This document shows positions 50,427 through 60,079 of a DNA stretch of 64,000 nt, piece by piece (within the stretch, counting starts at the first letter, position 1; each line of letters starts with the position of its first letter). Both the position numbers and the translations under genes were made by a program. The DNA is taken from NCBI RefSeq assembly GCF_937863155.1, contig NZ_CALMFB010000061.1, positions 36,826-100,825 on the forward strand, written 5' to 3'. A model generated the notes under the pieces. It was given only the letters and a program-made list of their open reading frames with translations. It had not been told where the DNA came from and did no database searches. This stretch comes from an uncultured Brevundimonas sp. (GTDB taxonomy: Bacteria > Pseudomonadota > Alphaproteobacteria > Caulobacterales > Caulobacteraceae).

Positions 50427-52943
50427 ATGGCGGATGATCTGGAACTCTATAGGCGCAAGCGGGATTTCGCGCGCACCCCCGAGCCCAGGGGCCGGAAGCC
50501 CTCGGCGCGGTCGGGTTCCCGCTATCTGATCCAGCGCCATGCGGCGACGCGCCTGCACTACGACCTGCGGCTGGAGCACGATGGTGTGCTGAAATCCTGG
50601 GCCGTGACCAAGGCGCCGTCGCGCGATCCTTCGGTCAAGCGCCTTGCGGTCGAAGTCGAGGATCACCCGGTCGAGTACGGCGGCTTCGAGGGGATCATTC
50701 CCGAAGGCGGCTATGGCGCCGGAACAGTGCAGATGTGGGACGTGGGCCGCTGGGCCCCGCGCGACCCGGATGTCGGCGCGGCGCTGAAAAAGGGAATGCT
50801 GAAATTCACGTTGGAGGGCGAGCGGCTGAAGGGCGGGTGGGCGCTGATCCGGCTGAAGTCTGATCGGGGGCGGCCGTCCAAGCGGAACAACTGGCTGCTG
50901 GTCAAGGAGACGGACGACCAGGCCGTGGCGGGCGAAGGCGACGCCCTGATGCAGATCGACGCCTCGATCACCAGCGGCCGCACCCTGGCCGAAATCGCGG
51001 GCGGCGCGAAGGCCTGCACCTCGTCCAAGCCGACCCGCCGCAAGGCCCCGCCGCGTCCGCGCCCCACGGCGGCCCAGGGCCAGGGGCCGGACCGCCCCCG
51101 TCCGTTCACGCCCATCCAGTTCGCCAAGGTCGCCGATCATCCGCCAGGGGGCGCAGGCTGGGTGCATGAGATCAAGTTCGACGGCTATCGCATCCAGGCT
51201 TCCATCGGCGGCGGACGGGCGGCGCTGCGCACTCGCAGCGGCCTGGACTGGACGGCGAAATTCCCGGTCCTGGCCGCCCAGGCGGCGACCTGGCCCAGCG
51301 CGGTTCTGGACGGCGAACTGTGCGCTCTGGACAAGAACGCCTCGCCAGACTTTTCGGCCCTTCAGGCGGCCATATCGGAGGGGCGGACGGACGGGCTGAT
51401 CTACTTCGTCTTCGACCTTCTGTTCGAAGGCGACGAGGATCTGCGCGACCTGCCGCTGTCGCACCGCAAGGCGCGGCTGGAAGCCTATTGCGACCGGGTG
51501 GGCCAGGCGGGGCCGAACCTGCGCTATGTGCCGCACTTCGCCTCGTCGGGCGAAGCGGTGCTGACCAGCGCCTGCCGTATGGACCTGGAGGGGGTCATCT
51601 CCAAGTCGCTGGACGCGAAATACCGGGCCGGGCGATCGACCAGCTGGGTCAAGTCCAAATGTCGGGGCCGGGACGAGGTGGTGATCGGCGGCTGGTCGTC
51701 CGAAGGCGGGTCGCGGCTGCGGTCGCTGCTGGTGGGGGTGCGGGACGACGGCGGCCTGAAATACAGAGGCCGGGTCGGCACGGGTTTTTCGGCCGCCCTG
51801 ACCAAGACCCTGATGCCGGCGCTGAAGGCGGCGGCGGCCGACGCCAGTCCCTTCGCCGGCCCCGGCGCGCCGCGCGGCGGTCGCGACATCCACTGGCTGC
51901 GCCCCGTCCTGGTCGCCGAGATCGAGCATGCGGGGGTGACCGAAGGCGGCTCGGTTCGCCAAGCGGCCTATAAGGGCCTCCGCGAAGACAAGACGGCCGT
52001 CGAGGTCGTTGCCGAACCGCAGCCGCCGACGGTGCGACCGTCGGGCAAGACCGTGATCGCGGGGGTGACGATCTCGAACCCGGACAAGGTGCTGTGGCCC
52101 GTCCACGCGGGGCGTCCGGCGGCGACCAAGGCCGACCTGGCGCGATACTACGAAATGGCGTCCGCTCGCCTGCTGGACCATGTCGCCGACCGGCCGGTCT
52201 CGATCATCCGGGCGCCGGACGGGATCGAAGGGGAACGCTTCTTCCAGCGGCACGCCATGCCCGGCCATAGTCCGAGGCTGAAGCTGATCGACGTCAAGGA
52301 GCGCAAGCCCTATGTCGCCGTCGCCGATGTGGGCGGCCTGGTCGCGGTGGGCCAGGCGGGCGGGCTGGAGCTGCATCCCTGGGGCTGCAAGCCAGGCGAT
52401 CCGGAAACGCCGGAGCAGATCACCTTCGACCTGGACCCCGACGAAGGGCTGGACTTCGCCCAGGTGATCGCCGCCGCCAAGCTGCTGAAGCCGCATCTGG
52501 AGGCCCTGGGTCTGACGCCCTTCGTCAAGACCACGGGGGGCAAGGGTCTGCATGTGGTGACCCCCATCCGCACCGACGCCCGCAGCCGCGTCACCTGGGA
52601 CCAGGCCAAGGCCTTCGCCAAGGCGGCGTCGGAGGCGCTGAAGGCTGAACATCCCGACCGGTTCACCACCACCCTGGCCAAGAAGGCGCGCGGCGGGAAG
52701 ATCTTCCTCGACTATCTGCGCAACGGACGCGGGGCGACGGCGGTCGCACCCTGGTCGCCCCGCGTCCGGCCGGGCGCGACCATCGCCACACCGCTGAATT
52801 GGACCCAGTTGCGCGCTGGCCTGGACCCGTCGGCCTTCACTATCCACACGGCTCAGGCCCTGCTGAAGAAGCCAGATCCCTGGGCCGATTTCCGCGGCGG
52901 CGCCGCATCTCTGAGGCCGGCGATGAAACGCCTGGGGCTCTAA
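50427..52943 (+). CDS. ligD: DNA ligase D (non-homologous end joining)
   Basis: An 838-residue multidomain enzyme in the order phosphoesterase (about 15-195: QRHAATRLHYDLRLEHDGVLKSWAV, with HYD and H51 ligands), ATP-dependent ligase (about 228-515; nucleotidyl Lys250 in HEIKFDGYR, DGELCALD, EGVISKS) and polymerase (about 545-838; ITFDLDPDEGLDF with two catalytic Asp, FVKTTGGKGLHVV, PLNWTQL). It repairs double-strand breaks with Ku. AAGGAGG lies 4 bp before the ATG. It converges on ku with a 4-bp overlap at the stops. Confidence 0.96.
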   Translation: MADDLELYRRKRDFARTPEPRGRKPSARSGSRYLIQRHAATRLHYDLRLEHDGVLKSWAVTKAPSRDPSVKRLAVEVEDHPVEYGGFEGIIPEGGYGAGTVQMWDVGRWAPRDPDVGAALKKGMLKFTLEGERLKGGWALIRLKSDRGRPSKRNNWLLVKETDDQAVAGEGDALMQIDASITSGRTLAEIAGGAKACTSSKPTRRKAPPRPRPTAAQGQGPDRPRPFTPIQFAKVADHPPGGAGWVHEIKFDGYRIQASIGGGRAALRTRSGLDWTAKFPVLAAQAATWPSAVLDGELCALDKNASPDFSALQAAISEGRTDGLIYFVFDLLFEGDEDLRDLPLSHRKARLEAYCDRVGQAGPNLRYVPHFASSGEAVLTSACRMDLEGVISKSLDAKYRAGRSTSWVKSKCRGRDEVVIGGWSSEGGSRLRSLLVGVRDDGGLKYRGRVGTGFSAALTKTLMPALKAAAADASPFAGPGAPRGGRDIHWLRPVLVAEIEHAGVTEGGSVRQAAYKGLREDKTAVEVVAEPQPPTVRPSGKTVIAGVTISNPDKVLWPVHAGRPAATKADLARYYEMASARLLDHVADRPVSIIRAPDGIEGERFFQRHAMPGHSPRLKLIDVKERKPYVAVADVGGLVAVGQAGGLELHPWGCKPGDPETPEQITFDLDPDEGLDFAQVIAAAKLLKPHLEALGLTPFVKTTGGKGLHVVTPIRTDARSRVTWDQAKAFAKAASEALKAEHPDRFTTTLAKKARGGKIFLDYLRNGRGATAVAPWSPRVRPGATIATPLNWTQLRAGLDPSAFTIHTAQALLKKPDPWADFRGGAASLRPAMKRLGL

Positions 52944-53809
52944 GCGGCCTTATTCTTGGCGGCGAGCTTGCGGGCCGGAGCCTTTTTGGCCGCGGTGGTC
53001 TTGGACGCGGGCTTCTTGGCCGAAGAGCTTTTCTTGGCCGGTCCCTTCAGGCTGGCGCGCAGGGCCTCCATCAGGTCGATCACATTGGTGTCGTCCGGCT
53101 CGGGCGCGCTGACCACGCCCCTGCCCTTCTGCTTGGCCTTGACCATGTCGCGCAGCGCCTCGTCATAGCGGTCGCGGAACTGGGTCGGGTCGAAGTCGGC
53201 GGCCTTCTGGCCGATGATGCGGGCGGCGATCTCGACCATGTCCTTGTCGGCCTTCACCTGGGGGATGTCGTCAAAGAAGTCGTCGGCGTCGCGCAACTCC
53301 TCGTGCGGCCGCAGGGCATAGGCCACCAGGCCCGCCCCGTGCGTCTCCAGGGCGATCTGCCGCTCGCGTCCGCGCAGCACCAGACAGCCGATGGCCACTT
53401 TGCCCGCCTTCTTCATGGCGTCGCGAATGACGACGAAGGCCTCGGCGCCCGGCCCCTTCTGCGGGACCAGATAGTAGGGGTCGTCCCAGTAACGGCGGTC
53501 GATGTCGGCCTCGTCGACGAACTGGTCGATCGAGATGGTCTTGGTGCTTTCCAGACGCACCTTGTCGAAGTCGGCATCGTCGAACAAAACGTATTCGTCC
53601 TTGGACACCTCATAGCCCTTGACCAGGTCGGACCGCTCGATCGGACCGGTGTCGGGGTCGGTGGCGACCATGCGGATGCGGTTGTGGGTGTCCGGATTGA
53701 TCAGATGAAACCGCACCTGGGCCGAAGACGAGACGGCCGAATACAGGGCGACCGGACAGGTCACCAGCGACAGCTTCAGATGCCCCTGCCAGGCGGGACG
53801 CGCGACCAT
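52940..53809 (-). CDS. ku: Ku DNA end-binding protein
   Basis: A 289-residue bacterial Ku: opening WQGHLKLSLVTCPVALYSA, then FHLINPDTHNRIRM, KGYEVSKDEYVLFDDADFD, DDPYYLVPQKGPGAEAFVVI, and a C-terminal Lys/Ala-rich tail (about 255-289) that helps DNA threading and LigD recruitment. It forms a homodimeric ring over broken ends. Next to ligD, convergent. Confidence 0.96.
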   Translation of the reverse strand: MVARPAWQGHLKLSLVTCPVALYSAVSSSAQVRFHLINPDTHNRIRMVATDPDTGPIERSDLVKGYEVSKDEYVLFDDADFDKVRLESTKTISIDQFVDEADIDRRYWDDPYYLVPQKGPGAEAFVVIRDAMKKAGKVAIGCLVLRGRERQIALETHGAGLVAYALRPHEELRDADDFFDDIPQVKADKDMVEIAARIIGQKAADFDPTQFRDRYDEALRDMVKAKQKGRGVVSAPEPDDTNVIDLMEALRASLKGPAKKSSSAKKPASKTTAAKKAPARKLAAKNKAA

Positions 53810-53864
53810 GGCTGTTCTCTCCGTTTCCAGCCCGGAACAACGACACGGAGCGCGGATCGTTGCC

Positions 53865-56006
53865 TTAAGGGAGGGCGCCTTTGTCCCGTTCGAACCGCAC
53901 AGCGGCGCCGCTCTCGATCACCACCACCCGTCCGTCGATCCGGCGGAAACGCAGGCTGTCAGACAGGCCGGGCGCCTTGAGCCCTATCAGGTCCAGTCGA
54001 TCCAGCCCCTCGGGCAGGACGGGATCGCGCACGGTGACACGACCGTTCAGCCCGTCGATGTCCAGGCCCAGCGCCGCCTGAAGCATCATGAAAGTCGAAC
54101 CGGCGGCCCAGGCCTGGGGCAGGCAGGCCACCGGATAGGCGATCGGCGCTTCGCTCGGCCGGCGTGGAAAACCACAGAACAGTTCGGGCAGGCGCAGGTT
54201 GAAATGGGTGGCGGCCGCATAGACCTCGTTCATCAGCATGGCCACCGCGTCGCGTTCGCCGTAACGGGCCATGCCGGCGGCGGCCATGGCGGTGTCGTGC
54301 GGCCAGACCGAACCGTTATGATAGCTCATCGGATTGAACCGCGCCTGGCCCGCCGCCAGGGTGCGCAGGCCCCAGCCAGAGCGGAACTCCGACGACAACA
54401 GACGCCGGATCACCCGTCGCGCCCGATCGGCCGTCGGCAGGCCCATGAACAACAGGTGGCCGACGTTGGAGGCGATGGAGCGCACCGGCCGGCCCGCGCC
54501 GTCCAGGGCGATGGCGTAGAAGCCCTGATCCTCCATCCAGAACCGCTCCTCGACATCGGCGCGCAGGGCTTCGGCGCGATCCTCGGCGTCGTCGGGGCGA
54601 CGCCCGATCAACTGGCCAATCTGGTCCAGCGCGCGCCAGGCGGCGTAGGCGTAGCCCTGAACCTCCAATAGGGCGATCGGCCCGTCGGGAAAGCGGCCGT
54701 CCGCATGGGCGATGGAATCGAAGGAGTCCTTCCAACCCTGGTTCGACAAACCCGTCTCGGCGGCGCGCTGATAGGCGACGAAGCCGCCGCCCGCCCGCAT
54801 CTGGGCCCGCATCCAGTCGGCCGCCCGCTCCAGCGCCGGCCACAGGGTCCGCAGGGTGTCGACATCGCCGGTGCGCCGGACATAGGCCCCGGCCAGGGCC
54901 ACGAAGAGGCAGGTGGTGTCGACCCCGCCGTAATAGAGACCGAACGGGACCTCGCCCAGGGCCGACATCTCGCCGCCGCGGGTCTCGTGCATGATCTTGC
55001 CGGGCTCGGCGTCGCGAAAGGCGTCGGCTTCCGTGGCCTGACGGCTGGCCAGATAGGTCAGCACGCCCCGCGCCAGCGACGGGTCCAGCCACAGCATCTG
55101 CCAGGCCGTGATGATCCCGTCGCGTCCGAACGGCGTCGAAAACCAGGGCGTCCCGGCATAGGGATAGGGGCCGGTCGGCAGGTCTGTGGTCAGAAGGGCG
55201 ATGTCCGATCGCGACTGGGTCAGCCAGGCGTTGAAGGCCGGGGCGCTGTGGCCCCGGACCGCTGCGCCGCGACGCCGCCTTCGCCGCATGGCCAGCCGCG
55301 CCTGGATGGCGTTCAGGCGGAACCGCGTGCGGTCCGGCGGCTCGCAGCGATCCGGCCCGCATTCGACATACAGGTCCATGTGCCGACCGGGCGCCAGGCC
55401 GAACAGAAACTCCGCCGACGTTGAACCCAGCCGTGCCGGCGGTTCCGAAAAGGCCAGACAGCAGCGGCGCTCGACGCCGTCCAGGCCCTGGTAGCGAAAA
55501 CTGACCCGGCGCCCGTCCAGCGTGGGCGGCAGCACGGTTCCCGTCTTGGTCCGCCGCGTGCCTCGCACCTGGAAGATGTCCGCGAAATCGGCCGCGAAGC
55601 TGTAGGTCACCGGCGCCCACACCTCCTCCAGCCCATGGTTGCTGATCCGCACATGCTCGAACAGACGTTCGTCGAACAGGAAACGGCGCCGTTCGATATG
55701 CAGCACCCCGGCCGGGGCCGACCGTTCGCCCATGGGCGGCAGGGGCCGGTTGGTCGAATGACAGCTGAAGAAGACATTGTCCCGGCTGACCCCGGAACTC
55801 AGCCGTGATGGACGACTGCGCCCGATGGTCAGCACCAGGCCCGACAGAATGCGCGTGTCGCGATGGAACAGACCGTCCGCTCCACCGCGCAGGTCGCCCC
55901 AGGGGTCGGCCACCAGGAACAGGTCGGCGTCCTTCAGCGTCAGCAGGCCTTCAAGCCCGTCCTGCTGATCGACGGCGGTGGTCTGGACCGAATAGGCGTC
56001 GTCCAT
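53865..56006 (-). CDS. Amylo-alpha-1,6-glucosidase-like (glycogen debranching family) protein
   Basis: A 713-residue cytosolic protein with an N-terminal glycogen-debranching domain (LKDADLFLVADPWGDLRGGADGLFHRDTRIL, about 20-215) and a (alpha/alpha)6 barrel (about 250-690; TPWFSTPFGRDGIITAWQMLWLDP, ETRGGEMSALGEVPFGLYYGGVDTTCLF, SYHNGSVWPHDTAMAA). The Asp/Glu residues of GH133-like enzymes lie in these motifs. It likely acts on alpha-glucans. It follows a glycosyltransferase gene by 12 bp; the pair recurs in bacteria under general stress control. Confidence 0.88.
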   Translation of the reverse strand: MDDAYSVQTTAVDQQDGLEGLLTLKDADLFLVADPWGDLRGGADGLFHRDTRILSGLVLTIGRSRPSRLSSGVSRDNVFFSCHSTNRPLPPMGERSAPAGVLHIERRRFLFDERLFEHVRISNHGLEEVWAPVTYSFAADFADIFQVRGTRRTKTGTVLPPTLDGRRVSFRYQGLDGVERRCCLAFSEPPARLGSTSAEFLFGLAPGRHMDLYVECGPDRCEPPDRTRFRLNAIQARLAMRRRRRRGAAVRGHSAPAFNAWLTQSRSDIALLTTDLPTGPYPYAGTPWFSTPFGRDGIITAWQMLWLDPSLARGVLTYLASRQATEADAFRDAEPGKIMHETRGGEMSALGEVPFGLYYGGVDTTCLFVALAGAYVRRTGDVDTLRTLWPALERAADWMRAQMRAGGGFVAYQRAAETGLSNQGWKDSFDSIAHADGRFPDGPIALLEVQGYAYAAWRALDQIGQLIGRRPDDAEDRAEALRADVEERFWMEDQGFYAIALDGAGRPVRSIASNVGHLLFMGLPTADRARRVIRRLLSSEFRSGWGLRTLAAGQARFNPMSYHNGSVWPHDTAMAAAGMARYGERDAVAMLMNEVYAAATHFNLRLPELFCGFPRRPSEAPIAYPVACLPQAWAAGSTFMMLQAALGLDIDGLNGRVTVRDPVLPEGLDRLDLIGLKAPGLSDSLRFRRIDGRVVVIESGAAVRFERDKGALP

Positions 56007-56018
56007 GGGGCCTCCGGG

Positions 56019-57119
56019 TCAGGCGATGGCGGCGAAGCTGCGGTCCTCCTCAAGGACGGCGATAGGGGACTCGGTCTGGGCGAAAGGGCGTCGCGCCAGC
56101 AGGTCGCTGTAGACATCGACATAGCGCCGCGCCATCGCCGTGGCCGAGAAACGGCGCTCGAACCGGCCCCGTATCGCCTGACGATCCAACTGTCCCGCCC
56201 TGGCCGCGGCTGCCACCGCCGCTTCGAATTCGTCCACCAGGAAGCCCGTCACCCCATGCTCTATCACCTCGGGCGCCGCGCCACAGCGATAGGCCACGAT
56301 CGGGGTCCCGCAGGCCATGGCCTCGATCATCACCAGGCCGAACGGCTCGGGCCAGTCGATGGGAAACAGCAGAGCCTCGGCCCCGCCCAGGAAGTCGCTC
56401 TTGTCGGCGTCGCCGATCTCGCCCACGAACTCCACCAGAGGATTGCCTTCGACCAGCGGCCGGATGACCGTTTCCCAGTAGGCGGCGTCGGCCGCATCCA
56501 CCTTGGCCGCGATCTTCAGCGGGCGGTTCAGGGCCGTGGCGATGCGGATGGCGCGATCCGGCCGCTTCTCGGGCGAGATGCGGCCCAGGAAGGCGAAATA
56601 GCCTTTCGACGCGGGCGAGAACCGATACAGGGCCTCCGGCATGCCGTGATGGACGGTGGCCCGCCAGTTGGCCAGCGGGAGGGGGCGCCGCTGATTGTCG
56701 GAGATCGAGACCAGGCCGTATTCGGGCCAGCGTTCATAGACGCCGGGCAGGTCCTTCAGGTCCAGCCGCCCGTGCAGGGTTGTGACCGTCTTGTCGGCAT
56801 AGCGCGAGAACATGGGGAAGTGCGCCATGTCGGTGTGAAAATGGATCACGTCGAAGGCGTCGGCCCGCACCAGCACCTCGTGCAGCATGACCATGTGCGC
56901 CGCCGCGTCTGACTTCAGCGGCGCCGGGTCCAGCCGCAGCGCCTGATCCCGCACGCTGACCAACCGCCCCAGGGTCCTGGCCTCGGCGCTGGAGAACAGG
57001 GTGACCTCATGCCCCAGTTCGACCAGGGCGTCGGTCAGATGGGCCACCACCCGCTCCGTCCCGCCATACAGACGCGGGGGCACGGCTTCGTACAAGGGGG
57101 CGACCTGGGCGATCTTCAT
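56019..57119 (-). CDS. Glycosyltransferase family 4 protein
   Basis: A 366-residue GT-B glycosyltransferase: opening MKIAQVAPLYEAVPPRLYGG, HLTDALVELGHEVTLFSS, DVIHFHTD, FLGRISPEKRPDRAIRIA and the donor-site EPFGLVMIEAMACGTPIVAYRCGAAPEV. Substrates are unknown. It is the first gene of a leftward transcript with the debranching enzyme, 81 bp downstream of an EcfG-like promoter. Confidence 0.9.
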   Translation of the reverse strand: MKIAQVAPLYEAVPPRLYGGTERVVAHLTDALVELGHEVTLFSSAEARTLGRLVSVRDQALRLDPAPLKSDAAAHMVMLHEVLVRADAFDVIHFHTDMAHFPMFSRYADKTVTTLHGRLDLKDLPGVYERWPEYGLVSISDNQRRPLPLANWRATVHHGMPEALYRFSPASKGYFAFLGRISPEKRPDRAIRIATALNRPLKIAAKVDAADAAYWETVIRPLVEGNPLVEFVGEIGDADKSDFLGGAEALLFPIDWPEPFGLVMIEAMACGTPIVAYRCGAAPEVIEHGVTGFLVDEFEAAVAAAARAGQLDRQAIRGRFERRFSATAMARRYVDVYSDLLARRPFAQTESPIAVLEEDRSFAAIA

Positions 57120-57199
57120 GGCGAATGTCCCGAAACGAACGATACTGAAACCGGCGACGCGCCGGCCTGTTCCGGGTGGCCGCCAAGCCGACGCTAGGA

Positions 57200-57224
57200 A
57201 ACATCCAGAGGCGAAAGCTGTTCC
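57200..57224 (-). promoter_or_regulatory. Candidate general-stress (EcfG/sigma-T) promoter
   Basis: On the minus strand GGAAC (57224-57220), 16 bp, TGTT (57203-57200), close to the alphaproteobacterial EcfG consensus GGAAC-N16-17-CGTT. It points to the glycosyltransferase and debranching genes. On the plus strand a weaker GGAAC-N16-CATT (57330-57354) lies just before egtB. Confidence 0.45.
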
Positions 57225-57380
57225 TTTGTCGGCTTCCCCTTATTGGAGCAGCGCGATCTCGTCCCGTGGTCACAAGCGCCGAGTTGCCAAGGACGGCATA
57301 GATTCCTCTAAGCGTCAGAACGCTCAAGCGGAACTCCCGGGGGCCTTGGCCATTAGGATGTCAGTCGCCGGGGGTGGACC

Positions 57381-58640
57381 TTGAAACTCAATGTCATCCC
57401 AGAAGGCGTCAACCTCAACGCATTGCAGAAACGCTACGCCGTCGTGCGGGCCCGCACCGAAGCCCTGGCCGCGCCCCTGTCGCCTGAGGACCAGCAGGTC
57501 CAGTCCATGTCCGACGTCAGCCCCAGCAAATGGCATCTGGCGCACACGACCTGGTTCTTCGAGACCTTCCTCCTTATCCCGTTCGCGCCCGGATACGAGC
57601 CGTTTGATCCGGCCTTCGACTATCTGTTCAACTCCTACTACGAGGCGGTGGGCGAGCGGGTGGCGCGGGCGGATCGCGGGCTGATCTCGCGGCCGTCGCT
57701 GGACGAGGTGATGGCCTATCGCCGCCATGTGGACGCGGCCATGGCTGGTCTGCTGGAGGCGCTGGACGACGTCGAGGCGGCCGCCCGGGTCGAACTGGGC
57801 CTGAACCATGAGGAGCAGCATCAGGAGCTTCTCCTGATGGACGCCAAACACGTGCTGTCGGTCAATCCGTTACGGCCGGCCTACGCCCGTCCGGCTCCGG
57901 CGGCTCGGGAGGCGACGCGCGAGCTCGACTGGGTCCGGTTCGAGGGCGGGCTGGTCGAGATCGGCGTCGATGGCGAAGGCTTCGCCTTCGACAACGAACG
58001 GCCGCGGGCGAAGGTGTGGCTGGAGCCGTTCATCATCGCCGACCGGCTGGTCACGGCAGGAGAGTGGCGCGCCTTCATGGCGGATGGCGGATATCAGCGG
58101 CCGGAGTTGTGGCTGGCCGATGGTCTGGCGGCGGTCCGCGAGGGTAACTGGACCGCGCCCCTGTACTGGCGAGAGGCGGCGGCTGGCGAGTGGCGCGCCT
58201 TCACCCTGGCCGGAGAGCGGCCGGTCGCCGACGCCGAGCCGGTCTGCCACGTCAGCTATTACGAAGCCGACGCCTTCGCGCGCTGGGCCGGTCGACGGCT
58301 GCCGACCGAAGCCGAATGGGAGGTCGCGGCCCTGTCCACGCCAACGTGCGAGGTGGCGGGGGGTCTGCATCCCGCACCGGCGGGCGCAGCTGCGGGGCTG
58401 CGGCAGATGTCGGGGGCGGGGTGGCAATGGACCGCCTCCGCCTATGCCCCATATCGCGGGTACCAGCCTGCCGCCGGGGCGCTGGGCGAATACAACGGCA
58501 AATTCATGTGCGGACAGATGGTGTTGCGTGGCGGCGCCTGCGTGACGCCGCCCGGCCATGCGCGCGCGACCTATCGCAACTTCTACCCGCCCGCCGCCCG
58601 GTGGGCCTTCAGCAGCGTGAGACTGGCCGATGATGCTTGA
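57381..58640 (+). CDS. egtB: Ergothioneine biosynthesis protein EgtB
   Basis: A 419-residue sulfoxide synthase that joins a thiol donor to trimethylhistidine. N-terminal DinB-like domain with iron ligands His55 in KWHLAHTTWFFE and His143/His147 in NHEEQHQELLLMD; C-terminal formylglycine-generating-enzyme-like domain (DNERPRAKVWLEPFIIADRLVTAGEW, RLPTEAEWE, GWQWTASAYAPY, VLRGGACVTPPGHARATYRNF). The frame starts with TTG at 57381 behind GGGGGTGG; there is no in-frame ATG nearby. It overlaps egtD by 11 bp. The conserved length argues that the TTG is right. Confidence 0.93.
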   Translation: MKLNVIPEGVNLNALQKRYAVVRARTEALAAPLSPEDQQVQSMSDVSPSKWHLAHTTWFFETFLLIPFAPGYEPFDPAFDYLFNSYYEAVGERVARADRGLISRPSLDEVMAYRRHVDAAMAGLLEALDDVEAAARVELGLNHEEQHQELLLMDAKHVLSVNPLRPAYARPAPAAREATRELDWVRFEGGLVEIGVDGEGFAFDNERPRAKVWLEPFIIADRLVTAGEWRAFMADGGYQRPELWLADGLAAVREGNWTAPLYWREAAAGEWRAFTLAGERPVADAEPVCHVSYYEADAFARWAGRRLPTEAEWEVAALSTPTCEVAGGLHPAPAGAAAGLRQMSGAGWQWTASAYAPYRGYQPAAGALGEYNGKFMCGQMVLRGGACVTPPGHARATYRNFYPPAARWAFSSVRLADDA

Positions 58641-59622
58641 TATGGATCCGGCCGCACGCCATCGCCGGCGCCGGGCGATCCTGCATGATCTGGAGCCGGG
58701 GGCGGACGATTTCCTGACGGCGGTGACCGAGGGACTGTCGCGCGCGGAGAAGGCGTTGCCGCACAGGTTCCTGTATGACGCGCGAGGGTCGGCCCTGTTC
58801 GACCGCATCACGCGCCTGACGGAATATTATCCGACCCGCACGGAGATCGGCATCCTGCGCGAACAGGCCGGGGAGATCGCCGAACGGCTGGGACCCCATG
58901 TGCAGTTGGTGGAACTGGGCAGCGGTTCCAGCGTCAAGGTGCGCATACTGCTGGACGCCCTGGACCAGCCCCATGCCTATGTGCCGGTGGACATCAGCCG
59001 GGAGCATCTGGCGGGCGCAGCCCAGGCCATCCAGGACGACTATCCCGAGCTGCAGGTCGAGGCGATCGCCGCAGACTTTGCTCAACCGTTCGAACTGCCG
59101 GCTCGGGGCGCGGGCCGGCGCGTGGCCTTCTATCCAGGATCGAGTGTGGGCAACTTCCCGCCTGCGGAAGCCGAGGCCTTCCTGCGCCTGTGGGCGAAGC
59201 GGTTGGGGCCGCGGGCCTTGATGCTGATCGGCGTCGACCTGCCCAAGGGCGCGGAGGTGCTGGAGCCGGCCTATGACGATGCGCAGGGCGTGACGGCGGC
59301 GTTCAGCCTGAACCTCCTGGCGCGGGCGAACCGGGAGTTGGGCGCGGATTTCGATCTGGCGGCCTTCCGCCATGAGGCGCGCTGGATAGAGGCCGAGGGG
59401 CGGGTGGCGATCCACCTGCGGTCCCTGGCTGATCAGGCCGTCACCGTGGGGCGAAACCGGTTCGCCCTGCGCGAGGGCGAACGCATCCACGTCGAGGATT
59501 CGTGGAAATACGGACTGGAGGACTTCCGCCGACTGGCGTCGGCGGCGGGATATCGCTCACTGGACGTCTGGACCGATGCAGGCGGTCTGTTCAGCGTTCA
59601 CCTGCTGGAGGTCGACGCATGA
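58630..59622 (+). CDS. egtD: L-histidine N-alpha-methyltransferase EgtD
   Basis: A 330-residue SAM-dependent enzyme that makes trimethylhistidine (hercynine). Motifs: PHRFLYDARGSALFDRITRLTEYYPTRTE, VELGSGSSVKVRILLDAL, YVPVDIS, FYPGSSVGNFPP, LMLIGVDLPK, YDDAQGVTAAFSLNLL. It uses histidine, which the his operon in this window would supply. With egtB it gives the usual two-gene ergothioneine set of Proteobacteria. The stop overlaps the ATG of the following short frame. Confidence 0.95.
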   Translation: MMLDMDPAARHRRRRAILHDLEPGADDFLTAVTEGLSRAEKALPHRFLYDARGSALFDRITRLTEYYPTRTEIGILREQAGEIAERLGPHVQLVELGSGSSVKVRILLDALDQPHAYVPVDISREHLAGAAQAIQDDYPELQVEAIAADFAQPFELPARGAGRRVAFYPGSSVGNFPPAEAEAFLRLWAKRLGPRALMLIGVDLPKGAEVLEPAYDDAQGVTAAFSLNLLARANRELGADFDLAAFRHEARWIEAEGRVAIHLRSLADQAVTVGRNRFALREGERIHVEDSWKYGLEDFRRLASAAGYRSLDVWTDAGGLFSVHLLEVDA

Positions 59623-59762
59623 AGACGCCCGAACCGCGCAAGGGCATGCCTGATCCGACCTTGGACCACGACCATAAGCCGCCTTCGCCCGGGAGAATAC
59701 TTTCACGGTCAGAACCACGCTACCGCCGTACGGTCATCCGGGGATGCGTGTCACACCGGTAA
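59619..59762 (+). pseudogene. Cut-off 5' end of a gene after egtD
   Basis: A frame coupled to egtD by ATGA begins MKTPEPRKGMPDPTLD and ends after 47 codons. The RKGMP.P.LD opening reminds me of the N-terminus of flavodoxin-type NAD(P)H oxidoreductases in this group, where about 180 further residues follow. Here the sequence after residue 16 (HDHKPPSPGRILSRSEPRY...) no longer looks like that family. It is probably a gene cut at the edge of the accessory region; the family assignment is uncertain. Confidence 0.4.
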
Positions 59763-59911
59763 AGGGTAGGAGCTGCACCTTTGAGATCCATACTTATGTG
59801 ATCGTGGATGACGGCCGTTCCCAAAAGTCCACGTATCCCTTCACCGGGAGAGCAGGCCTCGAGCGTTCAGAGCGAACATGGCTTGTGGATCCCATCTCGA
59901 TCTATCCCTGA
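59744..59911 (+). CDS. Short hypothetical frame
   Basis: A 55-residue frame (MRVTPVKGRSCTFEIHTYVI..., ending DPISIYP) with a normal amino-acid mix. It overlaps the end of the cut-off frame by 19 bp. No family recognised; could be a remnant of the accessory element. The stretch 59912-60079 that follows holds nothing I can support. Confidence 0.25.
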   Translation: MRVTPVKGRSCTFEIHTYVIVDDGRSQKSTYPFTGRAGLERSERTWLVDPISIYP

Positions 59912-60079
59912 TCATCCCTAGGACCAGCGGCCGCCGATGATCTCGTTCATCAGGTCGGGCTCTTTTTGCAGGCCGGCCAGCGACACGAGATCACCGGCGT
60001 AGGTGCGCGACCCAAGCGGCGCGCGGCGGCCGATACACGTTCGCCGGCGGCTGGCAGGTCTCAGCCCGGTCCGGACACG

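Noticed and set aside
53826-53870. EcfG promoter near ku (GGAAC ... CGTT)
   Set aside because: The spacing is 19 bp and it points away from ku, so it is unlikely to be functional.
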